From Singulisphaera sp. GP187 (lineage in GTDB: Bacteria > Planctomycetota > Planctomycetia > Gemmatales > Gemmataceae), in the NCBI GenBank assembly GCA_945861245.1, contig CAMAUE010000001.1, forward strand, positions 62,001 to 126,000: 64,000 nucleotides of DNA, given 5' to 3'. Under the pieces are notes generated by a model, which had not been told where the DNA came from, did no database searches, and saw nothing but the letters and a program-made list of their open reading frames with translations. Both the position numbers and the translations under genes were made by a program. Below are positions 19,665 to 28,441 of the stretch, piece by piece (positions within the stretch are counted from its first letter, which is position 1; each line of letters opens with the position of its first letter).

Positions 19665-20513
19665 TTACAACTTATGCGGAGCGTGTTCGTCTATTGGTGC
19701 GGGTTCGGGCCGAGTGCCGCTCGCCACGAGAGCACGTAGCGGGAAGATGAACGCGTAGATCCAGAACACAAGCAGTGGGGTGGCGGAGCGGAACATCACC
19801 AAGATGAATCCCACCAGCAGCACCTGGATGAGATGCCCGATATACTTCTTGCCGCGAAAAACTTTTCCTGTGAAATGCGGATACGGCACGTTCGATACCA
19901 TCAACAAGGCGACGACGAGAGTGCCCACTGGTGCGGCAATTTCGACGGCACGTTCAACGATTGGCCGCCACGCTTCGATATCGATATTCACGCTCGGCAT
20001 GCGGATCTTCAGCGAATTCAAGAACTCGCCGCGGAAGATCGCGAGGCCCGCTAAACAGCCGGCGGCACCAGGCGAGGGCAGGCCTTTGAATCGCTTATGA
20101 CTCGACGGATCGGGATCGTTTTCGACGTTGAAGCGTGCCAGTCGCAGTGCCGCGCAGGAAAAGTACAACGCTGCGATGCCCGCTACGAGCTGATGGAGGA
20201 ATGGGCTAGGCTCCCAGCCGGGACCGAGCTTGAGCAGTAAAAACGCCGGTGCCACGCCGAAACTGACGACATCGCACAGGCTATCGAGTTCGCCGCCGAA
20301 ATCGCTCGCGGTTTTGGATAGACGTGCGACATAGCCGTCGAGCATGTCGAACAGCATCGCGAGAAGTATGAACCAGCCAGTCCACGCGAAGTAGATATCG
20401 TTGTTGGCGGGCGTTTCCCAAGGGCCGATTTTGCTGATGAACGTGATGGCAACGAACCCGCAAATGCCGTTGCCCAGCGTCAACAGTGTTGGCACGATAG
20501 CGATCTTTTTCAC
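19665..20513 (-). CDS. pssA: CDP-diacylglycerol--serine O-phosphatidyltransferase
   Basis: 282 residues with several membrane helices. Makes phosphatidylserine from CDP-diacylglycerol and serine at the inner membrane. The CDP-alcohol phosphotransferase motif DGX2ARX8GX3DX3D is complete: D59-G60, A63-R64, G73, D77, D81. The N-terminus KKIAIVPTLLTLGNGICGF and the following helices are typical. ATG at 20513 follows an aaggaatctcgct ribosome site. Divergent from lysA. Confidence 0.93.
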   Translation of the reverse strand: MKKIAIVPTLLTLGNGICGFVAITFISKIGPWETPANNDIYFAWTGWFILLAMLFDMLDGYVARLSKTASDFGGELDSLCDVVSFGVAPAFLLLKLGPGWEPSPFLHQLVAGIAALYFSCAALRLARFNVENDPDPSSHKRFKGLPSPGAAGCLAGLAIFRGEFLNSLKIRMPSVNIDIEAWRPIVERAVEIAAPVGTLVVALLMVSNVPYPHFTGKVFRGKKYIGHLIQVLLVGFILVMFRSATPLLVFWIYAFIFPLRALVASGTRPEPAPIDEHAPHKL

Positions 20514-20722
20514 AGCGAGATTCCTTCGATCAAATCAGCTGGTTGGGAAGCCTCCACTCCTATTATACGTTACCCGCACGAGAAACGATTTGCCAACGAA
20601 AATTCCGATTTCTTTTCACGGTCAGCAGAATATGTCGAAATCGTACGGTGTGTCAAGCGTCAGCGCCGACGCACCACGAACCCGCGGGCATCAGGAGAGA
20701 CCGTTAGTGCTCGGACCAGCTG

Positions 20723-20799
20723 GTGGGGCCAGGCTTTTCAGCCTGGCCAGGCTGTGGAAAGCCTGGCCCCACGGACCTGTCAACTCTGCCTTTTCGCAC
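20723..20799. repeat. Dispersed repeat with hairpin (family D), second copy at 59211
   Basis: gtggggccaggctttt (20723-20738) pairs with gaaagcctggccccac (20757-20772). Bases 20765-20799 reappear in reverse complement at 59211-59245 with two mismatches, and similarity continues through the hairpin. The gap 20514-20881 otherwise shows no gene. Confidence 0.8.
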
Positions 20800-20831
20800 C
20801 ACGAGAGGTGTAACTTGAACAACTGCCTGCG

Positions 20832-20837
20832 TATAAT
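20832..20837 (+). promoter_or_regulatory. Putative -10 box of lysA
   Basis: Perfect TATAAT 45 bases before the lysA ATG. A weak TGTAAC 17 bases upstream (20809-20814) could be the -35. Position suits a short 5' leader. Confidence 0.45.
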
Positions 20838-20881
20838 ATGAGAGCGCCCAACTACCGCACTCTTAACACCGGAAAACCTTC

Positions 20882-22165
20882 ATGGACCATTTTTCTTACC
20901 GCAATCGAATCCTCCACTGCGATGACGTGCCCGTGCCAGCCTTGGCGGAAAAATATGGCACGCCGCTTTATGTATACAGCAAGAAAACGCTGACACATCA
21001 TCTCAAACAGATACAGACGGCGTTTCTAGCCGTGAATCCGCTCGTCTGTTATAGCATCAAAACCAATGGCAACATCCACATCGCCAAGCTGATGGTCGAT
21101 GGCGGCGCGGGCTGCGATGTCACAAGCGGCGGCGAACTGTTTCGCGCTCTCAAAGCGGGCTGCCCCGGCGAGAAGATCGTCTTCGCTGGCGTGGGCAAGA
21201 CCGATGCCGAGCTTCGCATGGCGTTCGAGGCGGGCGTCTTTCTCTTCAACGTCGAAAGCGAGGGTGAACTGTTCGCCATCGCCGACGTCGCCAAATCAAT
21301 GAACCGCGTGGCCAAGGTCGCCCTGCGTGTGAACCCCGATCTGCCGCCCAAGACCCATGCGAAAACCGATACCAGCGTCAAAGGCGTCAAGTTCGGGCTG
21401 GATATCGACACCGTCCTCGAATTCGCAGCGAAAGTCGTCAAAAATCCGCACGTCAAGGTGGTAGGATTGCATATGCACCTTGGCTCGCCGATCCTCTCCG
21501 CCGATCCGTATCGGCAAGGGATCGAGAAGGGCTTGATCCTGATCGATAAGCTGCGCGCTCAGGGACATCAGATCAACGTGTGGAATATGGGCGGCGGGTT
21601 TGGCATTCATTATCGCAAGCAAGAAGCGCTGCCGGCTAGCGCCTTCGCCGAGGTCATCGTGCCGGGCATCCAGAAATCGGGATGCCAACTCGTGTTGGAA
21701 CCAGGGCGATTTATCGTGGGCAACGCCGGGCTGCTCGTGAGCCGAGTGATCTACACGAAGGATTCGGGCGGCAAGCATTTCGTCATCCAAGATGCGGCGA
21801 TGAACGACCTGGTCCGGCCAACGCTGTACGATTCGTTCCACCGCATTTGGCCTGTCGCACCAGCGGCTGACTTCGCGGCACCGCCTAGCGATTACGAAAT
21901 CGCCAACCCCGGCACGCGGAAGGTCGATGTCGTCGGCCCGGTATGCGAGTCCGGCGACTTCCTCGCCAAGGATCGCTACCTCCCGCCCGTCCAGAGCGGC
22001 GACCTGTTGGCGACGTTCAGCGCTGGTGCCTACGGCATGTCGATGTCGTCCAACTACAACGGACGACCGCGTGCGGCGGAGGTCCTCGTCGATGGCGGCG
22101 AGCATCATCTGATTCGACGCCGTGAGACATTTGACGATCTGATTCGGCCTGAGGTGGAGTGTTAG
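20882..22165 (+). CDS. lysA: Diaminopimelate decarboxylase
   Basis: 427 residues. PLP enzyme that makes L-lysine from meso-diaminopimelate. The PLP-binding Lys is K60 in CYSIKTNGN. Other landmarks: GGELFRALKAG, FNVESEGEL, LRVNPDLPPKTH, KFGLDIDT, HMHLGSP, NMGGGFGIHY, LEPGRFIVGNAG, and the substrate-binding VGPVCESGDFLAKDR near 351-365. Length is usual. ATG at 20882 follows ggaaaacc. Transcribed away from pssA from a likely promoter at 20832. Confidence 0.95.
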   Translation: MDHFSYRNRILHCDDVPVPALAEKYGTPLYVYSKKTLTHHLKQIQTAFLAVNPLVCYSIKTNGNIHIAKLMVDGGAGCDVTSGGELFRALKAGCPGEKIVFAGVGKTDAELRMAFEAGVFLFNVESEGELFAIADVAKSMNRVAKVALRVNPDLPPKTHAKTDTSVKGVKFGLDIDTVLEFAAKVVKNPHVKVVGLHMHLGSPILSADPYRQGIEKGLILIDKLRAQGHQINVWNMGGGFGIHYRKQEALPASAFAEVIVPGIQKSGCQLVLEPGRFIVGNAGLLVSRVIYTKDSGGKHFVIQDAAMNDLVRPTLYDSFHRIWPVAPAADFAAPPSDYEIANPGTRKVDVVGPVCESGDFLAKDRYLPPVQSGDLLATFSAGAYGMSMSSNYNGRPRAAEVLVDGGEHHLIRRRETFDDLIRPEVEC

Positions 22166-22178
22166 AATTAATCCCTGA

Positions 22179-22237
22179 TTCCCGCTTGCGGCTTAGCGCT
22201 CGGATAATCCCGCGCGAGCGCTAAGCCGCAAGCGGAA
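22179..22237. repeat. Palindromic element, family A
   Basis: Arms 22179-22202 and 22215-22237, almost exact, 12-base spacer, in the 91-base gap between lysA and the next plus-strand gene. Confidence 0.9.
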
Positions 22238-22256
22238 TACAGGAAAGGTAACGTTT

Positions 22257-25043
22257 ATGACAATCCCTCGCGTAATTCCGTTATTCCTAATCGGGATATT
22301 GGTATCGGGGTCGCCGGCCGTCGCTCAACCAAAACCGATGCGCGATGAACGCGAGGTCACGAAGGATCTGCTGCGCAAAGCTGAGGACGAATACCGCACC
22401 TTTTTCGAGCGGCCCGACAAAGCACCGAACAAAACGCTCGCCTATTGGGCCGCCATCAAGATCGAGATGGAACTCGGCAAATTCGACTTGGCTGGCCTAC
22501 ATCTCAAACGTCTGCTCGGAAAAGACCCCCATCCCGATCTCAAGGTCGATCCGCCCGAGGTTGTCGATTTCGATCTTGTCAAGATCGAAGCCGCGGAGGG
22601 GCTCTCTGCATTTCTTCGGCTCAAGCAAGTTCGGCCCGAATTCTGGTCGGAGCTTCCGAAAACTCAGAAAGAAACGGTCGGCGACATTGATGACCTCATC
22701 GACCGCATCGGTAAAGCAGTCGAGAAACACCTGAGTGATCCGGTACGCATCCGCAAATTCATCGGTCGGCTGGGCGCGTTCACGGAAGAAGAACGCGCCT
22801 TCGCCTACGTGCAGATCGCTCGCTCCCGTGAGCGTGCCGTTCCATACCTGATCGAGGCGTTGCGGACAAATATCGACAAACCGCTCCTTGGCCGAATCCG
22901 CGAAATGCTGCTGCGTATCGGTCCCGAATCGGTGCCAGTCTATCTCGAAGTATTCAAGGCTGTGGACGCCAAGGACGCCCGCGATGTCGAAATGCGCTTG
23001 GAGATGCTCAACATCGTTCAACGCCGAGACGACAAGCGTGCCGTGCCTTACCTTTGGCATCTGTCGGCGGCGAAACAGTACCCCGATGTCGTTCGTAAGA
23101 AAGCCAAGTCGGTGCTGTCGTCCTTGTTGCGAACGCGCGAAGAGGATCTCGTTCCCGCGAAGGAAGTCCTCACAGCGATGGCAGAGAAACACTACCAGGG
23201 AAGAGTGAAATACGACCGCGAGGAGACCATCATCTGGCCCTGGGACGGCGAGGCGATCTCGCTCAAACCCGTGAAATTGAAGCCCGTGTTCGCCGAGGAG
23301 TATTTCGGCGAACGCTATGCTCGCGAAGCGTTGGACATTGACCCGCGCTATCAGCCTGCTCAAGTCGTGTTCCTGAGCATGATGCTCGACCGGCAGTATG
23401 GCAAGGAGTTGGATCAAGCCCTGATTCGACCGATGGCCCCGAAAACCCACGAATTGCTGACATCGCTTGAGTCGGACTTGATAACGCGCACGCTGGAGAA
23501 GGCGATGCTAGAGCGCCGCCTGCCGGTCATCCTACCGTTGATCCAGTCGCTCGGAGCACGTGGCGAGATTCGGGCGGCCCTGACGTCAAATGGCTCGATT
23601 GCGAGAGCCTTATATTATCCCGATCGCCGCGTGCAATTTGCCGCCATGCAAGCGATGCTGAAGATGCCGACCTCGGGCAATCCACCCGTCGCGTCGGATC
23701 GAATCGTCGATCTCTCGCGCCGATTCCTGTCGAATTCACTGACGCCGAAAGCGCTGATCGTTCACCCGATCGAGGGCGAAGAAGCGGCGCTGACGCAAAT
23801 TGTCAAAGGCATGGGCTACGAGGCGGTGTTTGCGCGAACCATCAAGGGGGCGGTGCAAAAAGCTCGCGACAGCGCCGACTTCGATCTTGTCGTGCTGCAT
23901 CGCGGCATACCGGCTGTTGATTTCTCGTTTTTCTACGAACAACTGCGCCAGAACTACGACATCGGCGGCTTGCCGATGGTCATCGTCGTTGACAAGAAAG
24001 CCAGGCCCACACCGAAGGCGCTCATCGTCTACACGCCCGACGGCGACGAGGCCAAGACGCGGTTGCTCGTTCAGGAACTCGGCTACACGCCAACGCTGGT
24101 GCCGTCGCTTCGGCAGATTTCGGACATTAACCGAGTCAATCTTGCAGAGTTTGAACTTGTGATCCTCCATCACGGCGTAACCGACAAGGAGTTCGGCGAT
24201 GTCTACGTGAAACTTCGTAGGCATGATCCGCTCGGCCTGGCTCCGCTCTTGATCGTTACGAAGGAGGATCGCGAAGTGGAAGTTCAGAAAATGATCGCCG
24301 ACAATCCACGCGAGTTTCTTGTGGGGGACGATCGCTTCAAGGCCAACGAAGCCCTTAAGAATCTCGTCGAAACCCGCATCAAGGCCGTACAGGTCATCAA
24401 AGTCACGCCCAACGAATTGCAGCAAATGTCGCGCGAAAAACTTTTGAAGCGCATGACGGCGTCGAATCCAAGCGCACTCATCGTGCTCGACGATCGTTTT
24501 CGCTCAGGCGAAGAGAAGGATCGCATCGAGGCCCACATCCGCGCTATCCAGGGTGCCAAGTTCTCGCCGGCCGAGCACAAAGCGTTCGCCAGGACATCGA
24601 TGGATACGCTGTATCGCATTGCCAAGGGAGAGTACACCGGCTACGATCTCCGTGCCGCTTATCCTGCAATCTACGATCAACTGCTGAAGCCGGAGTTCGC
24701 GGCGGAGGCGGTCGAGATTCTCGGACTGCAGAGCGGCAAGGAGTTTCAGATCAAACTCGCCGGTTTGGCGACTGATCCCAACGGCGGCAAGCTGCGAATC
24801 ACCGCGACACAAGAGCTGAACCGCCATTTGCAGAAGAACGGTGTACAGATCGACAAGAACCTGCAAGCTTCACTCCGTGATGCGCATCAGGCTGCGGGCG
24901 ATCCGGTTCTGCGAGCACAACTGACGGTTACGGTGAGTCTGTTTAGCCGTTCGACGGGTGCCCGAGCCGGTGCCGATTTGTTGAAGTTTCAACCCGATCA
25001 GCCGGCGGCACCGAAAGAGAAGGCAGAGAAGAAGGATAATTAA
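22257..25043 (+). CDS. Secreted alpha-solenoid protein with two degenerate receiver-like domains
   Basis: 928 residues, signal peptide MTIPRVIPLFLIGILVSGSPAVAQ. Residues about 30-480 are helical and HEAT-like (RAVPYLIEALR, GRIREMLLRIGPESVPVYLEVF). Two similar flavodoxin-like modules follow at about 498-585 (KALIVHPIEGEEAALTQIV, FDLVVLHRGIP) and 588-675 (KALIVYTPDGDEAKTRLLV, FELVILHHGVT). They read as CheY-like receivers in which the phospho-acceptor Asp is His (H548, H638), so no phosphorelay role is expected; a signal peptide also puts them outside the cytoplasm. The C-terminal 150 residues are helical, ending in a charged tail. Function unknown. AGGAAAGG ribosome site. Confidence 0.8.
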   Translation: MTIPRVIPLFLIGILVSGSPAVAQPKPMRDEREVTKDLLRKAEDEYRTFFERPDKAPNKTLAYWAAIKIEMELGKFDLAGLHLKRLLGKDPHPDLKVDPPEVVDFDLVKIEAAEGLSAFLRLKQVRPEFWSELPKTQKETVGDIDDLIDRIGKAVEKHLSDPVRIRKFIGRLGAFTEEERAFAYVQIARSRERAVPYLIEALRTNIDKPLLGRIREMLLRIGPESVPVYLEVFKAVDAKDARDVEMRLEMLNIVQRRDDKRAVPYLWHLSAAKQYPDVVRKKAKSVLSSLLRTREEDLVPAKEVLTAMAEKHYQGRVKYDREETIIWPWDGEAISLKPVKLKPVFAEEYFGERYAREALDIDPRYQPAQVVFLSMMLDRQYGKELDQALIRPMAPKTHELLTSLESDLITRTLEKAMLERRLPVILPLIQSLGARGEIRAALTSNGSIARALYYPDRRVQFAAMQAMLKMPTSGNPPVASDRIVDLSRRFLSNSLTPKALIVHPIEGEEAALTQIVKGMGYEAVFARTIKGAVQKARDSADFDLVVLHRGIPAVDFSFFYEQLRQNYDIGGLPMVIVVDKKARPTPKALIVYTPDGDEAKTRLLVQELGYTPTLVPSLRQISDINRVNLAEFELVILHHGVTDKEFGDVYVKLRRHDPLGLAPLLIVTKEDREVEVQKMIADNPREFLVGDDRFKANEALKNLVETRIKAVQVIKVTPNELQQMSREKLLKRMTASNPSALIVLDDRFRSGEEKDRIEAHIRAIQGAKFSPAEHKAFARTSMDTLYRIAKGEYTGYDLRAAYPAIYDQLLKPEFAAEAVEILGLQSGKEFQIKLAGLATDPNGGKLRITATQELNRHLQKNGVQIDKNLQASLRDAHQAAGDPVLRAQLTVTVSLFSRSTGARAGADLLKFQPDQPAAPKEKAEKKDN

Positions 25044-25054
25044 GCAAACCCAAG

Positions 25055-25350
25055 GGTTCGGAGCTCCTCACCCCATAGGCACCAACTTAAGGAACTCAAG
25101 CCAGGCAATCAAATTTGAACCACAGAGGCACAAAGAAAATACGCGGAACAGTGAACTGGAATTCTCACGATTCTGCGTGCCTTGTTCTTTTTCCATTCTT
25201 TGTATTTTCTCTGTGTCCTCTGTGCCTCTGTAGTTCAATTGTGTTTTTCCGATGCGCGTTCCTTAAGTTGGTGCCTATGGGGTGAGGAACTCCGAACCAT
25301 TGGGATCAGCGCCAAGAAGCCCAACGGTTCGGAGTACCTCACCCTTGGGC
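25055..25350. repeat. Composite nested inverted repeat
   Basis: Outer arms 25055-25095 and 25258-25298 match 40 of 41 bases. Nested inside are 25117-25142 and 25202-25236, built on the cacagaggcacaaagaaaat sequence. A further copy of the ggttcggag(t/c)..cctcaccc unit at 25326-25344 is itself framed by gcccaa / ttgggc. It fills the 324-base gap between two convergent genes; no gene-like frame is present. Confidence 0.88.
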
Positions 25351-25367
25351 TTGCCTCAAATCCACAA

Positions 25368-28154
25368 TCACTTCCGCGTCAACGGCACGCGCAACACCTT
25401 GCCCTGTTGCGAGCGCAGAATTTGCAGCATCTGCTCGCGTGGCATCTTACCGGTGAGCATCGCAGCAGTTGTGCCGGCGGCGAAAGCGGCCGATACGCTC
25501 GTACCGAACGCGCCGCCAGGTGCCAATTCTAACTCGTCATAGGCATACAGCCATGGCCGAGACGCCATTTCCATTCCCGCCGGTGAGCCGAATGCGCTAT
25601 ACGACTGCGGCTTGTTATTGAAGTTCGCCGCTCCGACCGAGATGACGTTCCGTGCATCGGCGGGCATTCCGATTGTGCCCGCGTCGGTTGGAAAATCCGC
25701 AAACACCACACGCCCCTGCACGCGATTCGGCTCGTCAAGCACATCCGCGAACACGCGAGGACGCAGGTCCCAGTCTTTTTCCAATGCCGGTAACGTCGGC
25801 ACGCCAATGGGCCGAATGCCTGTTGGCGTCAAACCGCGCAGCAACTTAAAAGTTTGCGTGCGTCTCACGTCATGCGGCGCCAGCACCCATTGTTCACTCA
25901 CCGGTTTCTCTATGCGAATTGCAAAGACGCCGGCCTGATCGAGCGAGGTCTCCAAAACTTGCTCATACAGCGAACCGTTTGGTAAATGCTCGATCCGCTC
26001 CGCCCAGTTGCCTGTCCGCGCAACTGACTCGAAGACGTCGGCAGGCCACGTTTTACCTCCGGGATCGCGCTGCCTCAGTACATGCAAACGCACCCCGGCG
26101 AGTGGCTTTACGTAAAGGTCGTCTTCGCCGCCACGCGCGAAATAATCAGGATCGTGCGGTTCACGCCATTGTACCGTGAGCCGGACCCGCAGCTTGTTGG
26201 GGAGGTCCGCCGCCGACTTGCCTTGATAGGGATGCCAGGCCAGAAATTGCACCTCATTCGACCAGCGTTCCTTTGGCAACGGAGCACCATCGGGTACGAA
26301 TTTCATCACAGGATCGCCGATTGTGTGGCGGAAAGGCCCATGCCAAACCTGTCCACGCGTGTTGCCGACTGCTTGAAACCACAGCGGGCCAGTCGGATCG
26401 TCGAGCGCCCTGGCAAGTGGACTGCCCGCACCGAGCGGATACCCCGAGTTCCAGCTCAACGCATTGACAAGGATCGGGATGCCTTCGAGCGAGCGGACCG
26501 TTTTCATGAATTGGCGGAAACGCTCGTCGCGTGCTCGCTGTTCGGCTTCAAGCTTGCGGTGGTAGTCCATACGCTTGTAATGCCATTCGCGATCGCTGTA
26601 CAGCCAGCCGAAGAACGGACCGAGAAACTCGAGGTGCGCGCGCAGATCGGTCTCGTCGGTGAAATCGTCGAGGATGATTTTGCGTTCTTTGAGCAAATGC
26701 TCACGGCGGTTTTGTAGCTGCGTGCCACGCGATAGCAGTTCGCTGTGACGGTACTCGATCATGGCGGAAAATCGCCCGCCCTGGACATAGCGAAGAATGT
26801 CGTGAAGTTGATGCGGATCGCCGATCTCGGCGCGGATAAGGACGATGTTCGCCTGTGGCGCGGCGAGGGCGGCGGCCTGCGCCAGCGCGGCTCCATGCCC
26901 GATACCCGCGGGATCGCTGGCGTATTTGGCGGGTTCGACCTCAGCATCAAATTCGGTCGTCAGATCTACGATCGTCGTTGTCGCGGGCAGTTGCTTCTTT
27001 TTGACGAGTTCCTCCCAGCCACGAAAATTGGCATCGATGATGCCGATGCGTACGCCCTCGCCGGTGTAGCCACGTGCGTGCAGTTCATTCAGACCGGTGA
27101 GATTGAGCGCCTTGCCATTGTCGCCTTTGCCGACCAACTTTGGATCGATGTCCACGCTCGGCACTCGCGGCATGCGAATCAACGACACGCTCGGCGAAGC
27201 CGCGATGCGCCGCACCTGCTCGATCAGCACCATCGCCGTCACGTAGGAGCCAAAATAACCTTCTACGATATGGCCCGGGGCGGCGTCGCGGAGCATCTGC
27301 TTCCACTCGCGATCCTCGGGTTGCAGCGTGCCGGCAAAGCCGATCTGCACGCGAATCGGCGTCGGCGGCAGGCCTTTCGCATTGACCAGATTCCACAGAT
27401 CGGCACTGATCTTTTCGAGATACATCGTCTCACGCGGTAGCGGATCGGCCAGCTCTTTGATCGGCGTCTTGTCGCGCAGCACCTCGATGACGCGGATCGG
27501 ATTCATGTCACGCAATGGCAGCGGTATCTCGTCGCGCGGAATGATCGGCCCGAGCCAACCTGCAGGGTGTGAGCGCATGTCGCGGTTGAGAAGGTCGAAT
27601 TTGCCGCGCGGAATCGTGCCGACGATGCGTGTGTAGGGCTTGCGCGTGTAGCCGAAATGATCGTAGCCAGGCGCTTCCTTGAAGCCATTCTCGCGCAGAA
27701 GGACGCGAGCTTGATTTTGCAGTTCGCGCTGCCGATCGGTAGACAGCCCGCCCGGTAGTTCGAGCCTCACATGGACGGGTTCGTCGGGGTTTTCGGGCAG
27801 CGAGAATTCGTTCGGGGCCGCGGGGATCAGCGAGATCGATTGCACGCTCGTCGCATCCAGAATGCGCGTTGCATTGTCCGAGGCGATGAAGCCGTGGATG
27901 TAGTTCTTGGCGCGATCCTCGCGATCGGTTTCGGGATGCCGTTCGAGCGGCGGATCGAACTCGAAACCGATGCGAACGAGATGCCGAATCATCGCGTCGT
28001 AATGGCGAACATGTTCATCGCGAGGCGCCGGGATGAAGTAGCGCAGCGTGCATTTGAATTTCGCCGGTGGCGGCGGCCCCGGTGGTTGCGATTGAAGCAA
28101 CGTAACCGAGACGCCCACCGACAGCACCACCAGTAGAAATGCGCGGAGTATCAT
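25368..28154 (-). CDS. Secreted subtilase (S8-like) with large insertion
   Basis: 928 residues, signal peptide MILRAFLLVVLSVGVSVTLLQS. The N-terminal 330 residues are a non-catalytic region. The subtilisin fold is recognisable from GYTGEGVRIGIIDANFRGW with Asp374, GIGHGAALAQAAALA with His420, an oxyanion-type Asn near 616 (FQAVGN), and GTSVSAAFAAGTTAAML with Ser886. So the triad is retained although the DTG and HGTH surroundings are changed to DAN and HGAA. About 460 residues separate His from Ser, including a charged helical stretch and a beta-rich module. Last in a run of minus-strand genes; 3 bases after the small Cys-rich gene. Substrate unknown. Confidence 0.82.
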   Translation of the reverse strand: MILRAFLLVVLSVGVSVTLLQSQPPGPPPPAKFKCTLRYFIPAPRDEHVRHYDAMIRHLVRIGFEFDPPLERHPETDREDRAKNYIHGFIASDNATRILDATSVQSISLIPAAPNEFSLPENPDEPVHVRLELPGGLSTDRQRELQNQARVLLRENGFKEAPGYDHFGYTRKPYTRIVGTIPRGKFDLLNRDMRSHPAGWLGPIIPRDEIPLPLRDMNPIRVIEVLRDKTPIKELADPLPRETMYLEKISADLWNLVNAKGLPPTPIRVQIGFAGTLQPEDREWKQMLRDAAPGHIVEGYFGSYVTAMVLIEQVRRIAASPSVSLIRMPRVPSVDIDPKLVGKGDNGKALNLTGLNELHARGYTGEGVRIGIIDANFRGWEELVKKKQLPATTTIVDLTTEFDAEVEPAKYASDPAGIGHGAALAQAAALAAPQANIVLIRAEIGDPHQLHDILRYVQGGRFSAMIEYRHSELLSRGTQLQNRREHLLKERKIILDDFTDETDLRAHLEFLGPFFGWLYSDREWHYKRMDYHRKLEAEQRARDERFRQFMKTVRSLEGIPILVNALSWNSGYPLGAGSPLARALDDPTGPLWFQAVGNTRGQVWHGPFRHTIGDPVMKFVPDGAPLPKERWSNEVQFLAWHPYQGKSAADLPNKLRVRLTVQWREPHDPDYFARGGEDDLYVKPLAGVRLHVLRQRDPGGKTWPADVFESVARTGNWAERIEHLPNGSLYEQVLETSLDQAGVFAIRIEKPVSEQWVLAPHDVRRTQTFKLLRGLTPTGIRPIGVPTLPALEKDWDLRPRVFADVLDEPNRVQGRVVFADFPTDAGTIGMPADARNVISVGAANFNNKPQSYSAFGSPAGMEMASRPWLYAYDELELAPGGAFGTSVSAAFAAGTTAAMLTGKMPREQMLQILRSQQGKVLRVPLTRK

Positions 28155-28157
28155 AGT

Positions 28158-28436
28158 TTAAGTATGACACAAACTCGGCCCGAACCCAAGCAATTTCTTG
28201 CGGCATATACTCTCACGCCCGTAGCACGATCGGCAAAGGTGGTAGGGTTCGCCGTCGACCACCGTAGCCATCATCCTTCGCGTGATGGTACGGTACAATT
28301 CTTCGGAATTCGCATCGTCCATGGCAAATTCGGCGTAGTGCCATCGCGAGGCGCGCGGTGGCAGGACATATGTCTCGCTGTATTCACAAGCCCATTGGCA
28401 GGCGAGGCATCGCGAGAACTCCAAATAGGGAATCAC
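28158..28436 (-). CDS. Small Cys-rich (zinc-ribbon-like) protein
   Basis: 92 residues from a GTG at 28436. Cys motifs CLACQWAC near the start and CRSCYGRESIC near the end could bind zinc or another cofactor. It fits tightly between two larger genes on the same strand (5 bases after the upstream stop, 3 bases before the downstream start), which argues that it is real. There is no clear ribosome site, and I do not recognise a family. Codon third positions are G/C-biased like its neighbours. Confidence 0.5.
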   Translation of the reverse strand: MIPYLEFSRCLACQWACEYSETYVLPPRASRWHYAEFAMDDANSEELYRTITRRMMATVVDGEPYHLCRSCYGRESICRKKLLGFGPSLCHT

Positions 28437-28441
28437 GTATA

